From Spirochaeta cellobiosiphila DSM 17781 (lineage in GTDB: Bacteria > Spirochaetota > Spirochaetia > DSM-17781): DNA of 64,000 nucleotides. Below the pieces are notes generated by a model. The model ran no database searches. It saw only the letters and a program-made list of their open reading frames with translations, and was not told the DNA's origin. Shown one piece after another: positions 52,048 to 61,485 of the stretch. The stretch spans positions 282,362 through 346,361 of the forward strand of contig NZ_KE384555.1 of the NCBI RefSeq assembly GCF_000426705.1. The letters are read 5' to 3'. Position 1 is the first letter of the stretch. The number at the start of each line of letters is the position of its first letter. The position numbers were made by a program, and so were the translations under genes.

Positions 52048-53481
52048 TCATCCCATAAATAACTGATGTTGTTCTCTAGCCTGTTCGACTAACATTTTAT
52101 ATCCATTAATAATCGTGCCACCATGTTTAACAGCATTTTTTAGAAATATAGTCTGTTCAGGAACATATATTATATCATAGGCTATTTGTATATCCTTATA
52201 AGAATAGTGAGGGATGGGAGTCTCTTGTTCCCAAGGATGCATACCTACAGAAGTAGTTTGAATAATTATGCTTCCGTATTCTTCTAATTTGTCATATTCA
52301 TCTTCAGACAAGGGTGACCAATGGCAATCAAATTGGTCTGCTAATTGTTTGGCTTTGCTTATGGTTCGATTAAAAATACAAATATTAGCCCCCTCTTTTT
52401 TTAAAGCGTAAATAATGGCTTTTGCGGCCCCACCAGCTCCAATTACAGCAACTTTAGTTCCTCTAAGATTTTGAATTTCCTCTAGTAGTGGTGAGAGAAA
52501 ACCAGCCCAATCAGTATTCCTACACGACCACTTCTCACCATCACTATTAGAGAACAAAGTATTACAAGCACCTATTGCTTTGACATCCTCTTGAAGATCT
52601 AAACTATGCACTTCCTTCATTATTGTTTCTTTAAAGGGAATAGTAACGCTTAGGCCATTAATTCTCATCTCCTTTGCAAAAAACCAGAAGTCTTTTATAT
52701 CTTCCACAAAAAAAGGAATGTATATAGCTCGTCTTTCTTCAACTCTATAGGCTTCATTATGTATTACGGGAGACTGGGAATGCATAACAGGATTACCAAT
52801 TATTCCATTAATTACTTCATCTCCATTAAGGCTTTTGAAATTATAGACATCACATAAAATTTGTGGATTTATCTGGCCTGGAGCACCAAGGGTTTTGCCT
52901 CCCGATGCGAATGTTAACAACGAGCCTAAACGCTCTGCTAATATACGAGTAGAAAAACCGATATCACCCATAGCTAGTAGTATTTTACATCTATTATCTA
53001 ATAGCTTCGCTTCTTGGTAAAATCTAGCTAACTCTTTATAACTTTTAGGATAGAAGGCGCCTTTCACAATATCAGCATCGAGGTGCTTTAATCTTTCAAC
53101 CCAATCTTTTGGTAAACCATTAAAATCGTGTATAGAACGAATGATCTTGGAACCATTACTATTTATCTTACGCTCCCCTTCAGGCCAATGACAGTCTTCT
53201 TCCAAATCAACATATGCCCATGGATACTCTAGTAATTCAAACAACCTGGACCGTCTTATAGATTCCTCCCCAGCCCATGCGCCCCCATCTCGTTTTTGTC
53301 TATAGGTCAATATTAATTCAAGTCCAATTTTTGATGCAAAATCCAATATTTCTGTTTTGTTGTACTCATTAAGAAGATCAATTCTGAGTTCGGCCATATC
53401 TATATATGATCTGTAGCTTTCTATTAGTTTATTATTCTCTTCTATACTTTTTCCGGTTAATGTAAGACATACCTTTGACAT
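52048..53481 (-). CDS. aroDE: Bifunctional 3-dehydroquinate dehydratase / shikimate dehydrogenase
   Basis: A 477-residue fusion for two consecutive steps of the shikimate pathway. Residues 1-215 are type I dehydroquinase (ELRIDLL; catalytic His 118 in RSIHDF and Schiff-base Lys 140 in DIVKGAF). Residues 225-477 are shikimate dehydrogenase: GNPVMHSQSPVIHNEAY, catalytic Lys 284 in SVTIPFKET, Asp 324 in RNTDWAGF, and NADP motif VIGAGGAAKA near 347. This fusion order is known from spirochaetes, chlamydiae and plants. The small exported protein gene lies 1 bp upstream on the same strand. Confidence 0.95.
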   Translation of the reverse strand: MSKVCLTLTGKSIEENNKLIESYRSYIDMAELRIDLLNEYNKTEILDFASKIGLELILTYRQKRDGGAWAGEESIRRSRLFELLEYPWAYVDLEEDCHWPEGERKINSNGSKIIRSIHDFNGLPKDWVERLKHLDADIVKGAFYPKSYKELARFYQEAKLLDNRCKILLAMGDIGFSTRILAERLGSLLTFASGGKTLGAPGQINPQILCDVYNFKSLNGDEVINGIIGNPVMHSQSPVIHNEAYRVEERRAIYIPFFVEDIKDFWFFAKEMRINGLSVTIPFKETIMKEVHSLDLQEDVKAIGACNTLFSNSDGEKWSCRNTDWAGFLSPLLEEIQNLRGTKVAVIGAGGAAKAIIYALKKEGANICIFNRTISKAKQLADQFDCHWSPLSEDEYDKLEEYGSIIIQTTSVGMHPWEQETPIPHYSYKDIQIAYDIIYVPEQTIFLKNAVKHGGTIINGYKMLVEQAREQHQLFMG

Positions 53482-53482
53482 T

Positions 53483-53911
53483 TCAGAGATCCCCCCTATA
53501 GATGTGAATCCATATATCGTCGTCCCTTTTATGCACTTGTAATCTTATAGGAAAACCATTGCCTTTTAATTGATAAACTTTACTTGCACCCTTCTCCCAT
53601 AAAAGACGTTGATAGGGATCGCTTTTAATAAGACTTTCAGCTTCATCTATTGAATTAACAGTGAAACTAATTTTCCATACATGATCAGTGTAAATTCCAA
53701 GTTGAAGATTATTATCGTATAAAAAAACACAGTCATCTTCTTCTGGAACAGAACCTCGTCTAGGTAATACTTTAATAGGTGTACCCATGTCATTTATTAC
53801 ACTTGCAAGGTCATTCCCCAAATATGATTTGTATTCTTCCAAAGATGTTTCTGCCGAAAGTGAACCTACTAGAATTAAAAATAAAATAGTTACTGCAGTA
53901 TGCCTTACCAT
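53483..53911 (-). CDS. Small exported protein of unknown function
   Basis: About 142 residues from the ATG at 53911, which sits in the end of the upstream TPR lipoprotein gene; a GTG 21 bp earlier is also in frame. A signal peptide ends in LVGSLSA. The mature part (YKSYLGNDLASVINDMGTPIKVLPRRG, then DCVFLYDNNLQLGIYTDHVWKISF) looks like a short SmpA/OmlA-like beta domain: the opening helix followed by strands recalls BamE-type folds, but I cannot confirm it. It lies in the TPR lipoprotein-AroDE cluster. Confidence 0.75.
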   Translation of the reverse strand: MVRHTAVTILFLILVGSLSAETSLEEYKSYLGNDLASVINDMGTPIKVLPRRGSVPEEDDCVFLYDNNLQLGIYTDHVWKISFTVNSIDEAESLIKSDPYQRLLWEKGASKVYQLKGNGFPIRLQVHKRDDDIWIHIYRGDL

Positions 53912-55506
53912 GTCTCTAACAACCTTTTCCACTTATTATCTTTTCTATCTAACAAGACTAATTGTTTCATATAAAATTTAGCATGAAATTTATCGTCCTT
54001 TAGATAATAGATTTCTGCTAATGCAGATAGTGTTTTTATATTAATGGGATTATAGCTTAAGCTATTATTCAATAAATTCAGCTTTTCTGATTCGGTATTA
54101 ACAAACAAAAAAGAGTAGTATAAATAATCACTATGTAATTCTGAGGGCCAATTGCTATTTGGTGTTCTAGATTTGAGATCTACTTCAAGTCTGGACAAAT
54201 TATTTGTTTCAAATAAAGCAGTCCAATAAGATTGTAAATGAGACAAAGAAACAGATTTATTTCGTGATAAACGAACTATTCCACTCCAATTTTGTTGAGC
54301 GGCCAACAACTCCCATTCATAGGGGAAATCATCAGGAACTATATCGGGATAATCTTTAGCATATAAAACTGCGGACTTCCAATCATCATTCAGGATAGCC
54401 AACTGAAACCTTCTGGAAGCCAATTCTACATCTGTTAATATACTACCTTTAATTTGTAGTAACCCTTTTATCCTTTCTCGATCTTTTAAATCAAAAAGTA
54501 TATCTAAAGATTCATTTAGGAATTTTTTTTCAAGAGGGAATGCATCCATAGCCAAACTTAGATAACTCAATCTTTCTTCAGGTTGAATGTTAATTCTTTT
54601 TTGATAATCATTGTACAAAATCCAAAACTCTAAAGGCATATTTCTACTTAAAATGGAATCCATGTATGTTATACCTTCAGACATCTGATTGATAAAACCA
54701 AAAGATTCAGCTTTACGATATTGATCTTCTAATGGTAGTTGAATAACCTTATTATAGATATCAATTGCTTTTTGATAATTACCCAAAAAATATTCCAACC
54801 TTCCTCTTAATAAATTTATAGATTGTTGATTGGGATACTTTTCTTCTAAATTTTCTAATTCAACTTTAGCAGATTCAAATTCCTTTAATTCGATAAGGAT
54901 CAATGCTTTGTAATAGGTACCCTGACTCAAAGGATTAAGATTCAATGCAATATTTATATCTCTTAAACCTTCTCTAGTATTGCTCAACTTATATTGAATA
55001 ACCCCTCGTAAAAATGGAATAACAAAAGAATCTCCCCATGCCAAATCAGCACTAATTAATAAATCATCTGCATCTAGTAAAACATTAGGACTATCTGTAT
55101 ATAAAACAGCAAGAGGTGCAAAATTTAAATAAATAAGGCTATATTCTGGTCCTAAATTCGTAGGAATTGTACCACTTCTAATCTGATTGAAGAATGAAAT
55201 AAGAGGATTATCTCCTGTAAGAGAATATGGACGTGCATACCCATCCCAAGGATAAAGGATAGCTCTAATCTCCTGCATGACATATAGTAAATTCTGGGCA
55301 TATGGATCATTTCTCTTTTTTAATAATTGTTCTTCTGACCAAGTAAGATCCTTAATAGTGCCTAATACTAACCGCGGTTGAATATTTTGCAGGATTGATA
55401 CATCACCTTGACTTTGATCTAATACATTATTCAAATCCACTAGTTGCTGCTGACTAGTACAACTGGTAAGAAGAAGAAGCAATAAAAAGTACTTAGTTCT
55501 GATCAT
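53905..55506 (-). CDS. TPR-repeat lipoprotein
   Basis: A 533-residue lipoprotein from the ATG at 55506 (lipobox LLTSC, Cys 16); a longer in-frame start would remove the signal's N-terminal position. The body is alpha-helical with several tetratricopeptide-like units, the clearest at AKVELENLEEKYPNQQSINLLRGRLEYFLGNYQKAIDIYN in outline and again near the end, ALAEIYYLKDDKFHAKFYMK. It likely scaffolds an envelope complex. It overlaps the LiaF-like gene by 14 bp and the next gene by 7 bp. Confidence 0.85.
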   Translation of the reverse strand: MIRTKYFLLLLLLTSCTSQQQLVDLNNVLDQSQGDVSILQNIQPRLVLGTIKDLTWSEEQLLKKRNDPYAQNLLYVMQEIRAILYPWDGYARPYSLTGDNPLISFFNQIRSGTIPTNLGPEYSLIYLNFAPLAVLYTDSPNVLLDADDLLISADLAWGDSFVIPFLRGVIQYKLSNTREGLRDINIALNLNPLSQGTYYKALILIELKEFESAKVELENLEEKYPNQQSINLLRGRLEYFLGNYQKAIDIYNKVIQLPLEDQYRKAESFGFINQMSEGITYMDSILSRNMPLEFWILYNDYQKRINIQPEERLSYLSLAMDAFPLEKKFLNESLDILFDLKDRERIKGLLQIKGSILTDVELASRRFQLAILNDDWKSAVLYAKDYPDIVPDDFPYEWELLAAQQNWSGIVRLSRNKSVSLSHLQSYWTALFETNNLSRLEVDLKSRTPNSNWPSELHSDYLYYSFLFVNTESEKLNLLNNSLSYNPINIKTLSALAEIYYLKDDKFHAKFYMKQLVLLDRKDNKWKRLLETW

Positions 55507-56044
55507 CTTTATAAGAGCTATGCTCTTTAACAAAGTAGGCAATAATGATGATCAACCCGAAACCTATAAGTAAAATAGGCCACCACTTGATAACAAAAGA
55601 CACAAAGGATATTTCGACGAAACCAAAACTAAAGGGTATAAATAGTAATGAGAAAAAAATTATCACTAACGATGGTATTAGTATTGATATTCTGGCACTT
55701 TCATTAGAGGCCAAGGCGTATGGAACCATAGAGATTCCTATTAGAGCCATATATATTGGCCATACATTTTTAATGTTCCAATGTGGCAAAATAGTGTTGT
55801 TTAGCAAGGCCATAACACCAATAAAACACCCTGCAAAACCAATAAAGATATATTCCTTTCTATCTGATTTAAAATATCCCCAGTTCAAACAAAATAGTCC
55901 AGACAGAAAGACTAGAACAGGCCAAAAAGCTCCTATATTCGGTAAAGACCCCAATGAAAAAGCTAAAAAAGCTACTCCTAAAATCAAAGCAGCAGCACCT
56001 AATATCAGCATTGTGGGAATGCTTTTGAATTTATTCTTTTCCAT
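55493..56044 (-). CDS. LiaI/LiaF-like membrane protein
   Basis: A 183-residue membrane protein with six hydrophobic segments of about 20 residues and short connecting loops. Repeated motifs GAFWPVLVFLSGLFCLNWGY, NVWPIYMALIGISMVPY and KWWPILLIGFGLIIII each contain the W-P-[IL] pattern of the LiaI-LiaF-like transmembrane region (PF18917). No C-terminal LiaF sensor domain is present. It heads the run of four minus-strand genes to AroDE and is divergent from the TPR lipoprotein at 56180. Confidence 0.82.
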   Translation of the reverse strand: MEKNKFKSIPTMLILGAAALILGVAFLAFSLGSLPNIGAFWPVLVFLSGLFCLNWGYFKSDRKEYIFIGFAGCFIGVMALLNNTILPHWNIKNVWPIYMALIGISMVPYALASNESARISILIPSLVIIFFSLLFIPFSFGFVEISFVSFVIKWWPILLIGFGLIIIIAYFVKEHSSYKDDQN

Positions 56045-56179
56045 TGTCTACCCTTTAATCAATAAGCAATTTGGTTTGTTATCAATATAACAAAACCCTA
56101 CAGCACTATCAAGCTTAGATAACAGGATCTCCACTTGTTTTAGATAGGACCTCATGATAAACTCACCATGAGTTGAACT

Positions 56180-57238
56180 ATGAAAATAACCTATGCCTTT
56201 TTATCATTCTCATTGCTATTTCTATCTTGTTCATCACAAGATTCGAAAAATGAACCTATCTCTCCAAGTCTCAAGAAAGAGATGAACCAAAGGCTTTATC
56301 AAGATAATCAAACAGAAGAAACAAGATTTTACATTCTCATGTCCTTAGTTGATAAGTTACAGAAAAACAATTCATTGAGTGAGGTAACCCAATTAATTAA
56401 TAATCAATTGAGCCACAATCCAGAAGATTACTATAACGGATATTATTTATACCTTCTTGGTCAAAGCTATGAACAAATGGGTAACGCCCCATTCGCAAAC
56501 TACTATTATAGACAGGCTTTAATGAATTATCCTGATATGGTGATCAAAGACAAGAAACTTCATCAAACATTGCTGGAAAGTCTCAGTAGTTCAGAAAAAG
56601 ACCCTTATGTTAGAAAAAAATATTATGTTGATCTCGATTTAAATTTTGATTTGACAGGTAATCCAGGTCAGACTTCATTCTATTTGGCCCAAACACTAGA
56701 AGAATTAGGAGAATGGGATTCTGCGATCAAGTACTATTCTATTTTTCTCAGATATCCTAATACTGTTATATATGGGAATCCTTTAGCTAATCAGAAGATT
56801 AGAGAAAAAGTGGCTTTCTATAATTCTGATAAGAGCTGGACGACAAATAACATTGATACATTAATCGATAATATAAAAAACGCTGTATGGCGTCAAAATA
56901 TATCAGCTTTAGATAGATATAGATCCAAATCCAGTTTTTTTGCACAAACCTGGGAACACAAAGATTCTTTACTTGGTCATGATGAAGACTTCAATGCCCA
57001 TGATTTCTTATTAGAGTTTTTAAGAAAAAGCCGTTTATCTTCAGGTTATTCAACTGTAAGATTTTCAAATACTCTTGATGTTGACAGTAATCAAAATGAA
57101 GTATACTTAAGATCAGAAGGGTGGTATTACCGTATACCAATTTGGTATCTCTATTTTCAGAAAGTAGATTATCCAAAAGATCCAGAAATAAATGGAAGGT
57201 GGGAATGGGCCGGTATATATTTTGGCGAAAAATTGTAA
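56180..57238 (+). CDS. Lipoprotein with TPR-like repeats
   Basis: A 352-residue lipoprotein (lipobox LFLSC, Cys 17). Helical repeat segments YYLYLLGQSYEQMGNAPFANYYYRQALMNYP and AQTLEELGEWDSAIKYYSIFLRYPN in outline are TPR-like. A C-terminal segment (about 250-352) contains ERYRSKSSFFAQTW-like and beta-type sequence. A candidate promoter (TTGTTT at 56135, TAAACT at 56158) lies upstream. The lytic transglycosylase gene starts within its last 34 bases, implying co-translation. Confidence 0.85.
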   Translation: MKITYAFLSFSLLFLSCSSQDSKNEPISPSLKKEMNQRLYQDNQTEETRFYILMSLVDKLQKNNSLSEVTQLINNQLSHNPEDYYNGYYLYLLGQSYEQMGNAPFANYYYRQALMNYPDMVIKDKKLHQTLLESLSSSEKDPYVRKKYYVDLDLNFDLTGNPGQTSFYLAQTLEELGEWDSAIKYYSIFLRYPNTVIYGNPLANQKIREKVAFYNSDKSWTTNNIDTLIDNIKNAVWRQNISALDRYRSKSSFFAQTWEHKDSLLGHDEDFNAHDFLLEFLRKSRLSSGYSTVRFSNTLDVDSNQNEVYLRSEGWYYRIPIWYLYFQKVDYPKDPEINGRWEWAGIYFGEKL

Positions 57239-58470
57239 TTCTTATTTTTGTAATAACACAAGCTACTTCATTATTTGCTGATGTCTATAGACGCAATCCA
57301 GAAGACTACTTTATACAGAATCAAACGAAACCATTATCATTACAAGGGATCGATCATCCTCGAACTGTCAAATACCTAAATAAATACGGACAAGGTGAAG
57401 GATTAGAGTGGGTAAAAAGAGCTCTTAAGAGAGCAGAACCCCTATTACCATTTATTCAAGAAGAAGTCGAAAAAAATGGAATACCTCCCGAAGTGACCTA
57501 TCTACCTGTTATAGAGTCAGCCTATAGAAGCATAGCAACTAGTCATGCAGGAGCGGCAGGTCTTTGGCAATTTATTCCATCAACAGGGACCCTCTTTGGT
57601 CTAACGATTAATGAATGGATTGACCAGAGAAGAGACTTCTATCAAGCTACTTTAAGCGCCATGAAAACTCTAAAATACAATTATGCTCATACAGGAGATT
57701 GGTTATTAGCATTATCGGCCTATAATGCTGGTTTAGGTAGAATCCAACGTATCATAAAAGAAAACAATAGCAATGATTATTGGCATCTAGCCGATATTGG
57801 TGCATTACCAATTGAGACCAGAGACTATATCCCTAAACTTTTAGCGGTATCCTACATTGCAAGCCATAAAATGAAATATCAAATACAACCAAACTGGAAT
57901 ACAGAAACGAACTGGACACCAATAGAAGTCACAAAAGCTATTGATTTACGTATTTTGTCGGAAAAATCAGGAGCCTCTTACAAGGAATTAAAGAGCTTAA
58001 ACAGTGAGCTATCCTTTCATATAACTCCACCAATTGTTAAAACCTATTTCCTAAAAGTACCTAAGAGTTATTCCTCCAAAATCAATGAATTATTACAGAA
58101 CTCAACAGAAATGATCCCCTTTAATGTATATAGAATAAAATCAGGTGATACTTTGAGCGAAATTGCCGATTATTATGACATAACTTTGGGGATGCTCTAT
58201 CAATATAATACAGGTTTAAATCCTAGAAGATTGCAATTAGGGCAAAAAATCCTAATTCCTAATCTTAAAGACAAACCTACTTACACTGGTGTTATCAAAA
58301 GTTTTGCCTCTTATAAAGAGGTCCCAGGAGCAACATACACTGTTAAGGCAGGAGATTCTCTGTGGAGTATTTCTCAATCTCGGGGGATTTCTATAGAGGA
58401 ACTAAGGAAAATAAATAATCTTAACACAACAAATGTTATAAAAATTGGTTGGAAGCTAAAAGTCCCTTAG
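57205..58470 (+). CDS. LysM-containing lytic transglycosylase (MltD type)
   Basis: About 421 residues from the ATG at 57205; an upstream in-frame start would overlap the previous gene by over 100 bp and hide the signal peptide. The signal ends LFA. The SLT domain (about 80-220) has catalytic Glu 104 in PVIESAYRS, followed by SHAGAAGLWQFIPSTG and LALSAYNAGLGRIQR. Two LysM repeats at about 305-348 (YRIKSGDTLSEIADYYDITLG) and 378-421 (YTVKAGDSLWSISQSRGIS) bind peptidoglycan. It cleaves glycan strands to 1,6-anhydromuropeptides. Confidence 0.93.
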   Translation: MGRYIFWRKIVILIFVITQATSLFADVYRRNPEDYFIQNQTKPLSLQGIDHPRTVKYLNKYGQGEGLEWVKRALKRAEPLLPFIQEEVEKNGIPPEVTYLPVIESAYRSIATSHAGAAGLWQFIPSTGTLFGLTINEWIDQRRDFYQATLSAMKTLKYNYAHTGDWLLALSAYNAGLGRIQRIIKENNSNDYWHLADIGALPIETRDYIPKLLAVSYIASHKMKYQIQPNWNTETNWTPIEVTKAIDLRILSEKSGASYKELKSLNSELSFHITPPIVKTYFLKVPKSYSSKINELLQNSTEMIPFNVYRIKSGDTLSEIADYYDITLGMLYQYNTGLNPRRLQLGQKILIPNLKDKPTYTGVIKSFASYKEVPGATYTVKAGDSLWSISQSRGISIEELRKINNLNTTNVIKIGWKLKVP

Positions 58471-58480
58471 GAGTAATATT

Positions 58481-59335
58481 TTGTGTCTAAATAAAATAAC
58501 TTTTATCTATCTATTTGTCTTTATCACACTGAATTCATGGACACAAAATATAACTAGTTCTATAGATTGGGAGAAACAAGCAATAGAAATAACAATTGTA
58601 GAAGTGCTGAATAAAGAAAATGGATTTCTTCCTATGCAAAAACAATTAGCAGAAGATAATGTCAATGAAGATTTACCTATGTACTTATCACATAGCCTTT
58701 CCGGGCTTACTATTGATTCCCAAACAAACTATTCTGAATTGATCATTAATAATCCTCAGTATTTATCATTATTACCAGAACTTGCTGTTAAAACAGAATT
58801 AGTACAATCAAGATTATTCCCAGATTTTAGTGCTGTTGAATTAAGATATAAGCTCCCTTTTTATCCCTATTTATCAAAGGCTTTCCCTATAAAAGAACAC
58901 AAACAGATTCCCCCATCTTATATTAAATGGTCCCCGACAGATCAATATACGGGAATGGTAATATATGTCAAAGGGAAACTACCTTTATATGGATCGACCT
59001 TTCAAGCTAGTTATAAACCAAGTTTATATCCTAAGTTAATGACATATGAAGGCAAAATCCTCTATGAACCGGGGATGACTAAAGAACAATTTGTTAATCA
59101 ATGGGGCGTTGTAGGAATAACAAACAATTTAGATAATTTGGATATATACTATGATAGAATAGGTTCAAAACCAATATATACTATTGCCACTCAAATATAT
59201 GGTATCAACAATACTGATTTGGTAATACCAGAGAGAACAGTACGCCAAATACGACAAGATAAACTCGCCAATAAAATTTTTGAACAGGGTCGAGTCCTTA
59301 TAATATTTGATCAAACTGAAGAAAAGGAGAATTAA
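58481..59335 (+). CDS. Exported protein of unknown function
   Basis: A 284-residue protein starting TTG with GGAG nine bases upstream. A signal-type hydrophobic region (residues 6-19, TFIYLFVFITLN) is present. The rest is mixed alpha/beta, with SHSLSGLTIDSQTNYSELI and a later ATQIYGINNTDLVIPERTVRQIRQDKLANKIFEQGRVLIIFD in outline; the last part resembles a BON/FlgT-like or SIMPL-like strand-helix pattern. I do not recognise the family. It overlaps the fructokinase start by 1 bp. Confidence 0.75.
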   Translation: MCLNKITFIYLFVFITLNSWTQNITSSIDWEKQAIEITIVEVLNKENGFLPMQKQLAEDNVNEDLPMYLSHSLSGLTIDSQTNYSELIINNPQYLSLLPELAVKTELVQSRLFPDFSAVELRYKLPFYPYLSKAFPIKEHKQIPPSYIKWSPTDQYTGMVIYVKGKLPLYGSTFQASYKPSLYPKLMTYEGKILYEPGMTKEQFVNQWGVVGITNNLDNLDIYYDRIGSKPIYTIATQIYGINNTDLVIPERTVRQIRQDKLANKIFEQGRVLIIFDQTEEKEN

Positions 59336-60231
59336 TGTCAGCTTTATATGGAGCTATAGAAGCAGGGGGAACAAAATTCGTATGCGCAGTTGGGCATGGT
59401 CCAAATGAGATCCTGGAAGAAGTCAGATTCCCAACAACGAATCCTAAAGATACCCTACAAAAAACAATCCAATTCTTCAAAGAACAAGAAGAAAAAAGAA
59501 AACAGAAAATATCAGCAATGGGAATTGGTTCATTCGGACCACTAGATCCTGTATTGACTTCGGATACTTATGGATATATCACTTCAACACCAAAGAAAGG
59601 ATGGCAAAATACAGACTTTATTGGAACAATGAAGGAGCATTTCCCAATACCGATGGTATTTGATACTGATGTCAACGGTGCCGCACTAGGGGAAGGAGAA
59701 TGGGGGGCTGCTAAAGGTTGTCACAACTTCATATACCTAACTATCGGTACGGGTATTGGTGGAGGTATTGTCATCGATGGAAAACCTCTCCAAGGATTAA
59801 TTCACCCAGAAGTTGGTCATATGCTTATTACTAAGGCTGACAATGATAACTATAAGGGGACGTGTCCTTTCCATGAAAATTGTTGGGAAGGCTTAGCTGC
59901 AGGTCCGGCATTAGAAGGACGGTGGAATATGCCAGGCAAAGATCTTCCATCAGACCATGAAGCATGGAATCTAGAGGCAGAGTATATAGCACAGGGATTA
60001 ACCAATTTATTGATGATTTTAAGTCCTGAAAAAATCATCCTTGGTGGGGGAGTCATGCATCAAAGGCATCTTTTTACTAAAGTAAGAGAACTAGTAAAAA
60101 AGAAAGCCGCTGATTATATTTCACATCCTCATTTGAAAGGAGATCTATCGAACTGGATAGTTCCACCACAATTAGAAGACTTAGCTGGTATTACTGGAGC
60201 ATTCATTCTTGCGTTAAGAGCTTCACAATAA
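59335..60231 (+). CDS. ROK-family fructokinase
   Basis: A 298-residue sugar kinase of the ROK family. The ATP-binding N-terminus is YGAIEAGGTKFVCAVG; the sugar site is TDVNGAALGEGEWGAAKG; the second ATP loop is LTIGTGIGGGIVIDG; and the zinc-binding motif HPEVGH...CPFHENC with EG is intact. This form (ScrK-like) phosphorylates fructose, sometimes mannose. It is the last gene of a co-linear run beginning at 56180, although no metabolic link to those envelope genes is evident. It overlaps the convergent M20 gene by 29 bp. Confidence 0.93.
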   Translation: MSALYGAIEAGGTKFVCAVGHGPNEILEEVRFPTTNPKDTLQKTIQFFKEQEEKRKQKISAMGIGSFGPLDPVLTSDTYGYITSTPKKGWQNTDFIGTMKEHFPIPMVFDTDVNGAALGEGEWGAAKGCHNFIYLTIGTGIGGGIVIDGKPLQGLIHPEVGHMLITKADNDNYKGTCPFHENCWEGLAAGPALEGRWNMPGKDLPSDHEAWNLEAEYIAQGLTNLLMILSPEKIILGGGVMHQRHLFTKVRELVKKKAADYISHPHLKGDLSNWIVPPQLEDLAGITGAFILALRASQ

Positions 60232-61426
60232 TTTCACTATCTTTAACAATGGATTTGAGGGAAGTGTATTCGTTTGGTTGATGAGCAGAATCAGCAATAG
60301 TTGACCAAACGGCTGCATCAATCCCCTCTCTTCTTAAATAACTGGCAACAGTTCCCCCCCCCACACCAATTAACTTTGGTTCTATATCCATCTGAGATAG
60401 AGCAGAACCTAACTCTCGAACAATTAAAGCATTACTGGCTGTTGAGGAAGCAGCTACGGAATCAAATATTGAAACTTCAACTCTTGATTTTAAAGTTTTC
60501 CCTTCATGATCTAGATGAGAATGGATCCAGGACATAACTTGCTCGATAGTATATTCAGGTAAAATTCTACAATCAAAATAGACAGCCATTTCCCCGGGAA
60601 TAGTATTTATACTAACATCAGGAAACTCAAGCTTTGTAGGTTCAAAAGTACTTCTACTTGGATTAAAAAGATCATTGGTATTTGGGAAGTTTAATTCAAG
60701 CCCTGACTTTAGATTATGGATAATTTGTGATATTTCAGCCAGAGCATTGATACCTTCATCAGGCATGGAACCATGACATTGCTTTCCTTTCACAGATATT
60801 TTAAGCCAGAGTATCCCTTTTTCAGCAATACAAATCTCATTACCCTCAGGATTACCACCATCTGGAACTAAAGCCATATCAGATGAATTAAAAACACCTT
60901 TTTGTTTCAATACATGCAGAATACCAAATTCATTGCTTACTTCTTCATCTGATACAAAAAGTAACTTTGTTCGATATTTCAATTTTTGACCTTTAGTCAC
61001 AATCTCCAAAGCGGCCATTACAGAGGCAACTAAGCCATGATGATTATCTTCAACCCCTCGACCGATAAGAGTGTCACCTTCAATATATAAAGAGAAGGGA
61101 TCCTGATTCCATTTACTTAAGTCTCCAGGAGGAACAACATCTAAATGAGAAAGTATCCATAACGTGGGTCCCTCAAGTGGACTTCCTGGTAAGGTGACAG
61201 CAAAATTAGGACGAATTCCTGAAGGAACATGTTTATCTGTACAAGGCCATTCCTCTATATTTAATAAGCCATGACCTATTAAATATTGTTTCAGTTTCTC
61301 AGCTTTTTCAAATTCACCTGTGCCACCTGCTTGAGGATCATAAGCTGGTGTTGATACTAATAACTTCATCAATTCAATTATCTTTTCTTTCACATTCACC
61401 TTACCTTTTGGTATCACCTTTTCCAA
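60203..61426 (-). CDS. M20-family metallopeptidase (Sapep/ArgE/DapE-type)
   Basis: A 407-residue zinc hydrolase. Metal-site motifs are ILSHLDVVPPGD (His, Asp), GRGVEDNHHG (Asp), FVSDEEVSNEFG (catalytic and ligand Glu) and the C-terminal SAHQPNEY (His). A dimerisation domain with KGKQCHGSMPDEG lies between. The annotated TTG at 61426 has no clear ribosome-binding site; a GTG at 61393 after AAAAGG is a likely true start. Substrate is a peptide or acyl-amino acid, not determined. Its end overlaps the fructokinase end. Confidence 0.92.
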   Translation of the reverse strand: MEKVIPKGKVNVKEKIIELMKLLVSTPAYDPQAGGTGEFEKAEKLKQYLIGHGLLNIEEWPCTDKHVPSGIRPNFAVTLPGSPLEGPTLWILSHLDVVPPGDLSKWNQDPFSLYIEGDTLIGRGVEDNHHGLVASVMAALEIVTKGQKLKYRTKLLFVSDEEVSNEFGILHVLKQKGVFNSSDMALVPDGGNPEGNEICIAEKGILWLKISVKGKQCHGSMPDEGINALAEISQIIHNLKSGLELNFPNTNDLFNPSRSTFEPTKLEFPDVSINTIPGEMAVYFDCRILPEYTIEQVMSWIHSHLDHEGKTLKSRVEVSIFDSVAASSTASNALIVRELGSALSQMDIEPKLIGVGGGTVASYLRREGIDAAVWSTIADSAHQPNEYTSLKSIVKDSEIIVKLLTQE

Positions 61427-61437
61427 TTAGAAAACCC

Positions 61438-61466
61438 TTGATATACTACCCGTCAGAGATTAACTT
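61438..61466 (+). promoter_or_regulatory. Promoter of the SH3 lipoprotein gene
   Basis: TTGATA at 61438-61443, a 17-base spacer and TAACTT at 61461-61466. The leader would be about a dozen bases and includes AAAAAGG before the GTG start at 61486. Confidence 0.5.
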
Positions 61467-61485
61467 ACGAAAAAGGTAATGACAA

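Noticed and set aside
55545-56090. Plus-strand 181-codon frame antisense to the LiaF-like gene
   Set aside because: Lys/Pro/Ile-rich antisense product with no motif, while the minus frame shows repeated W-P membrane segments.
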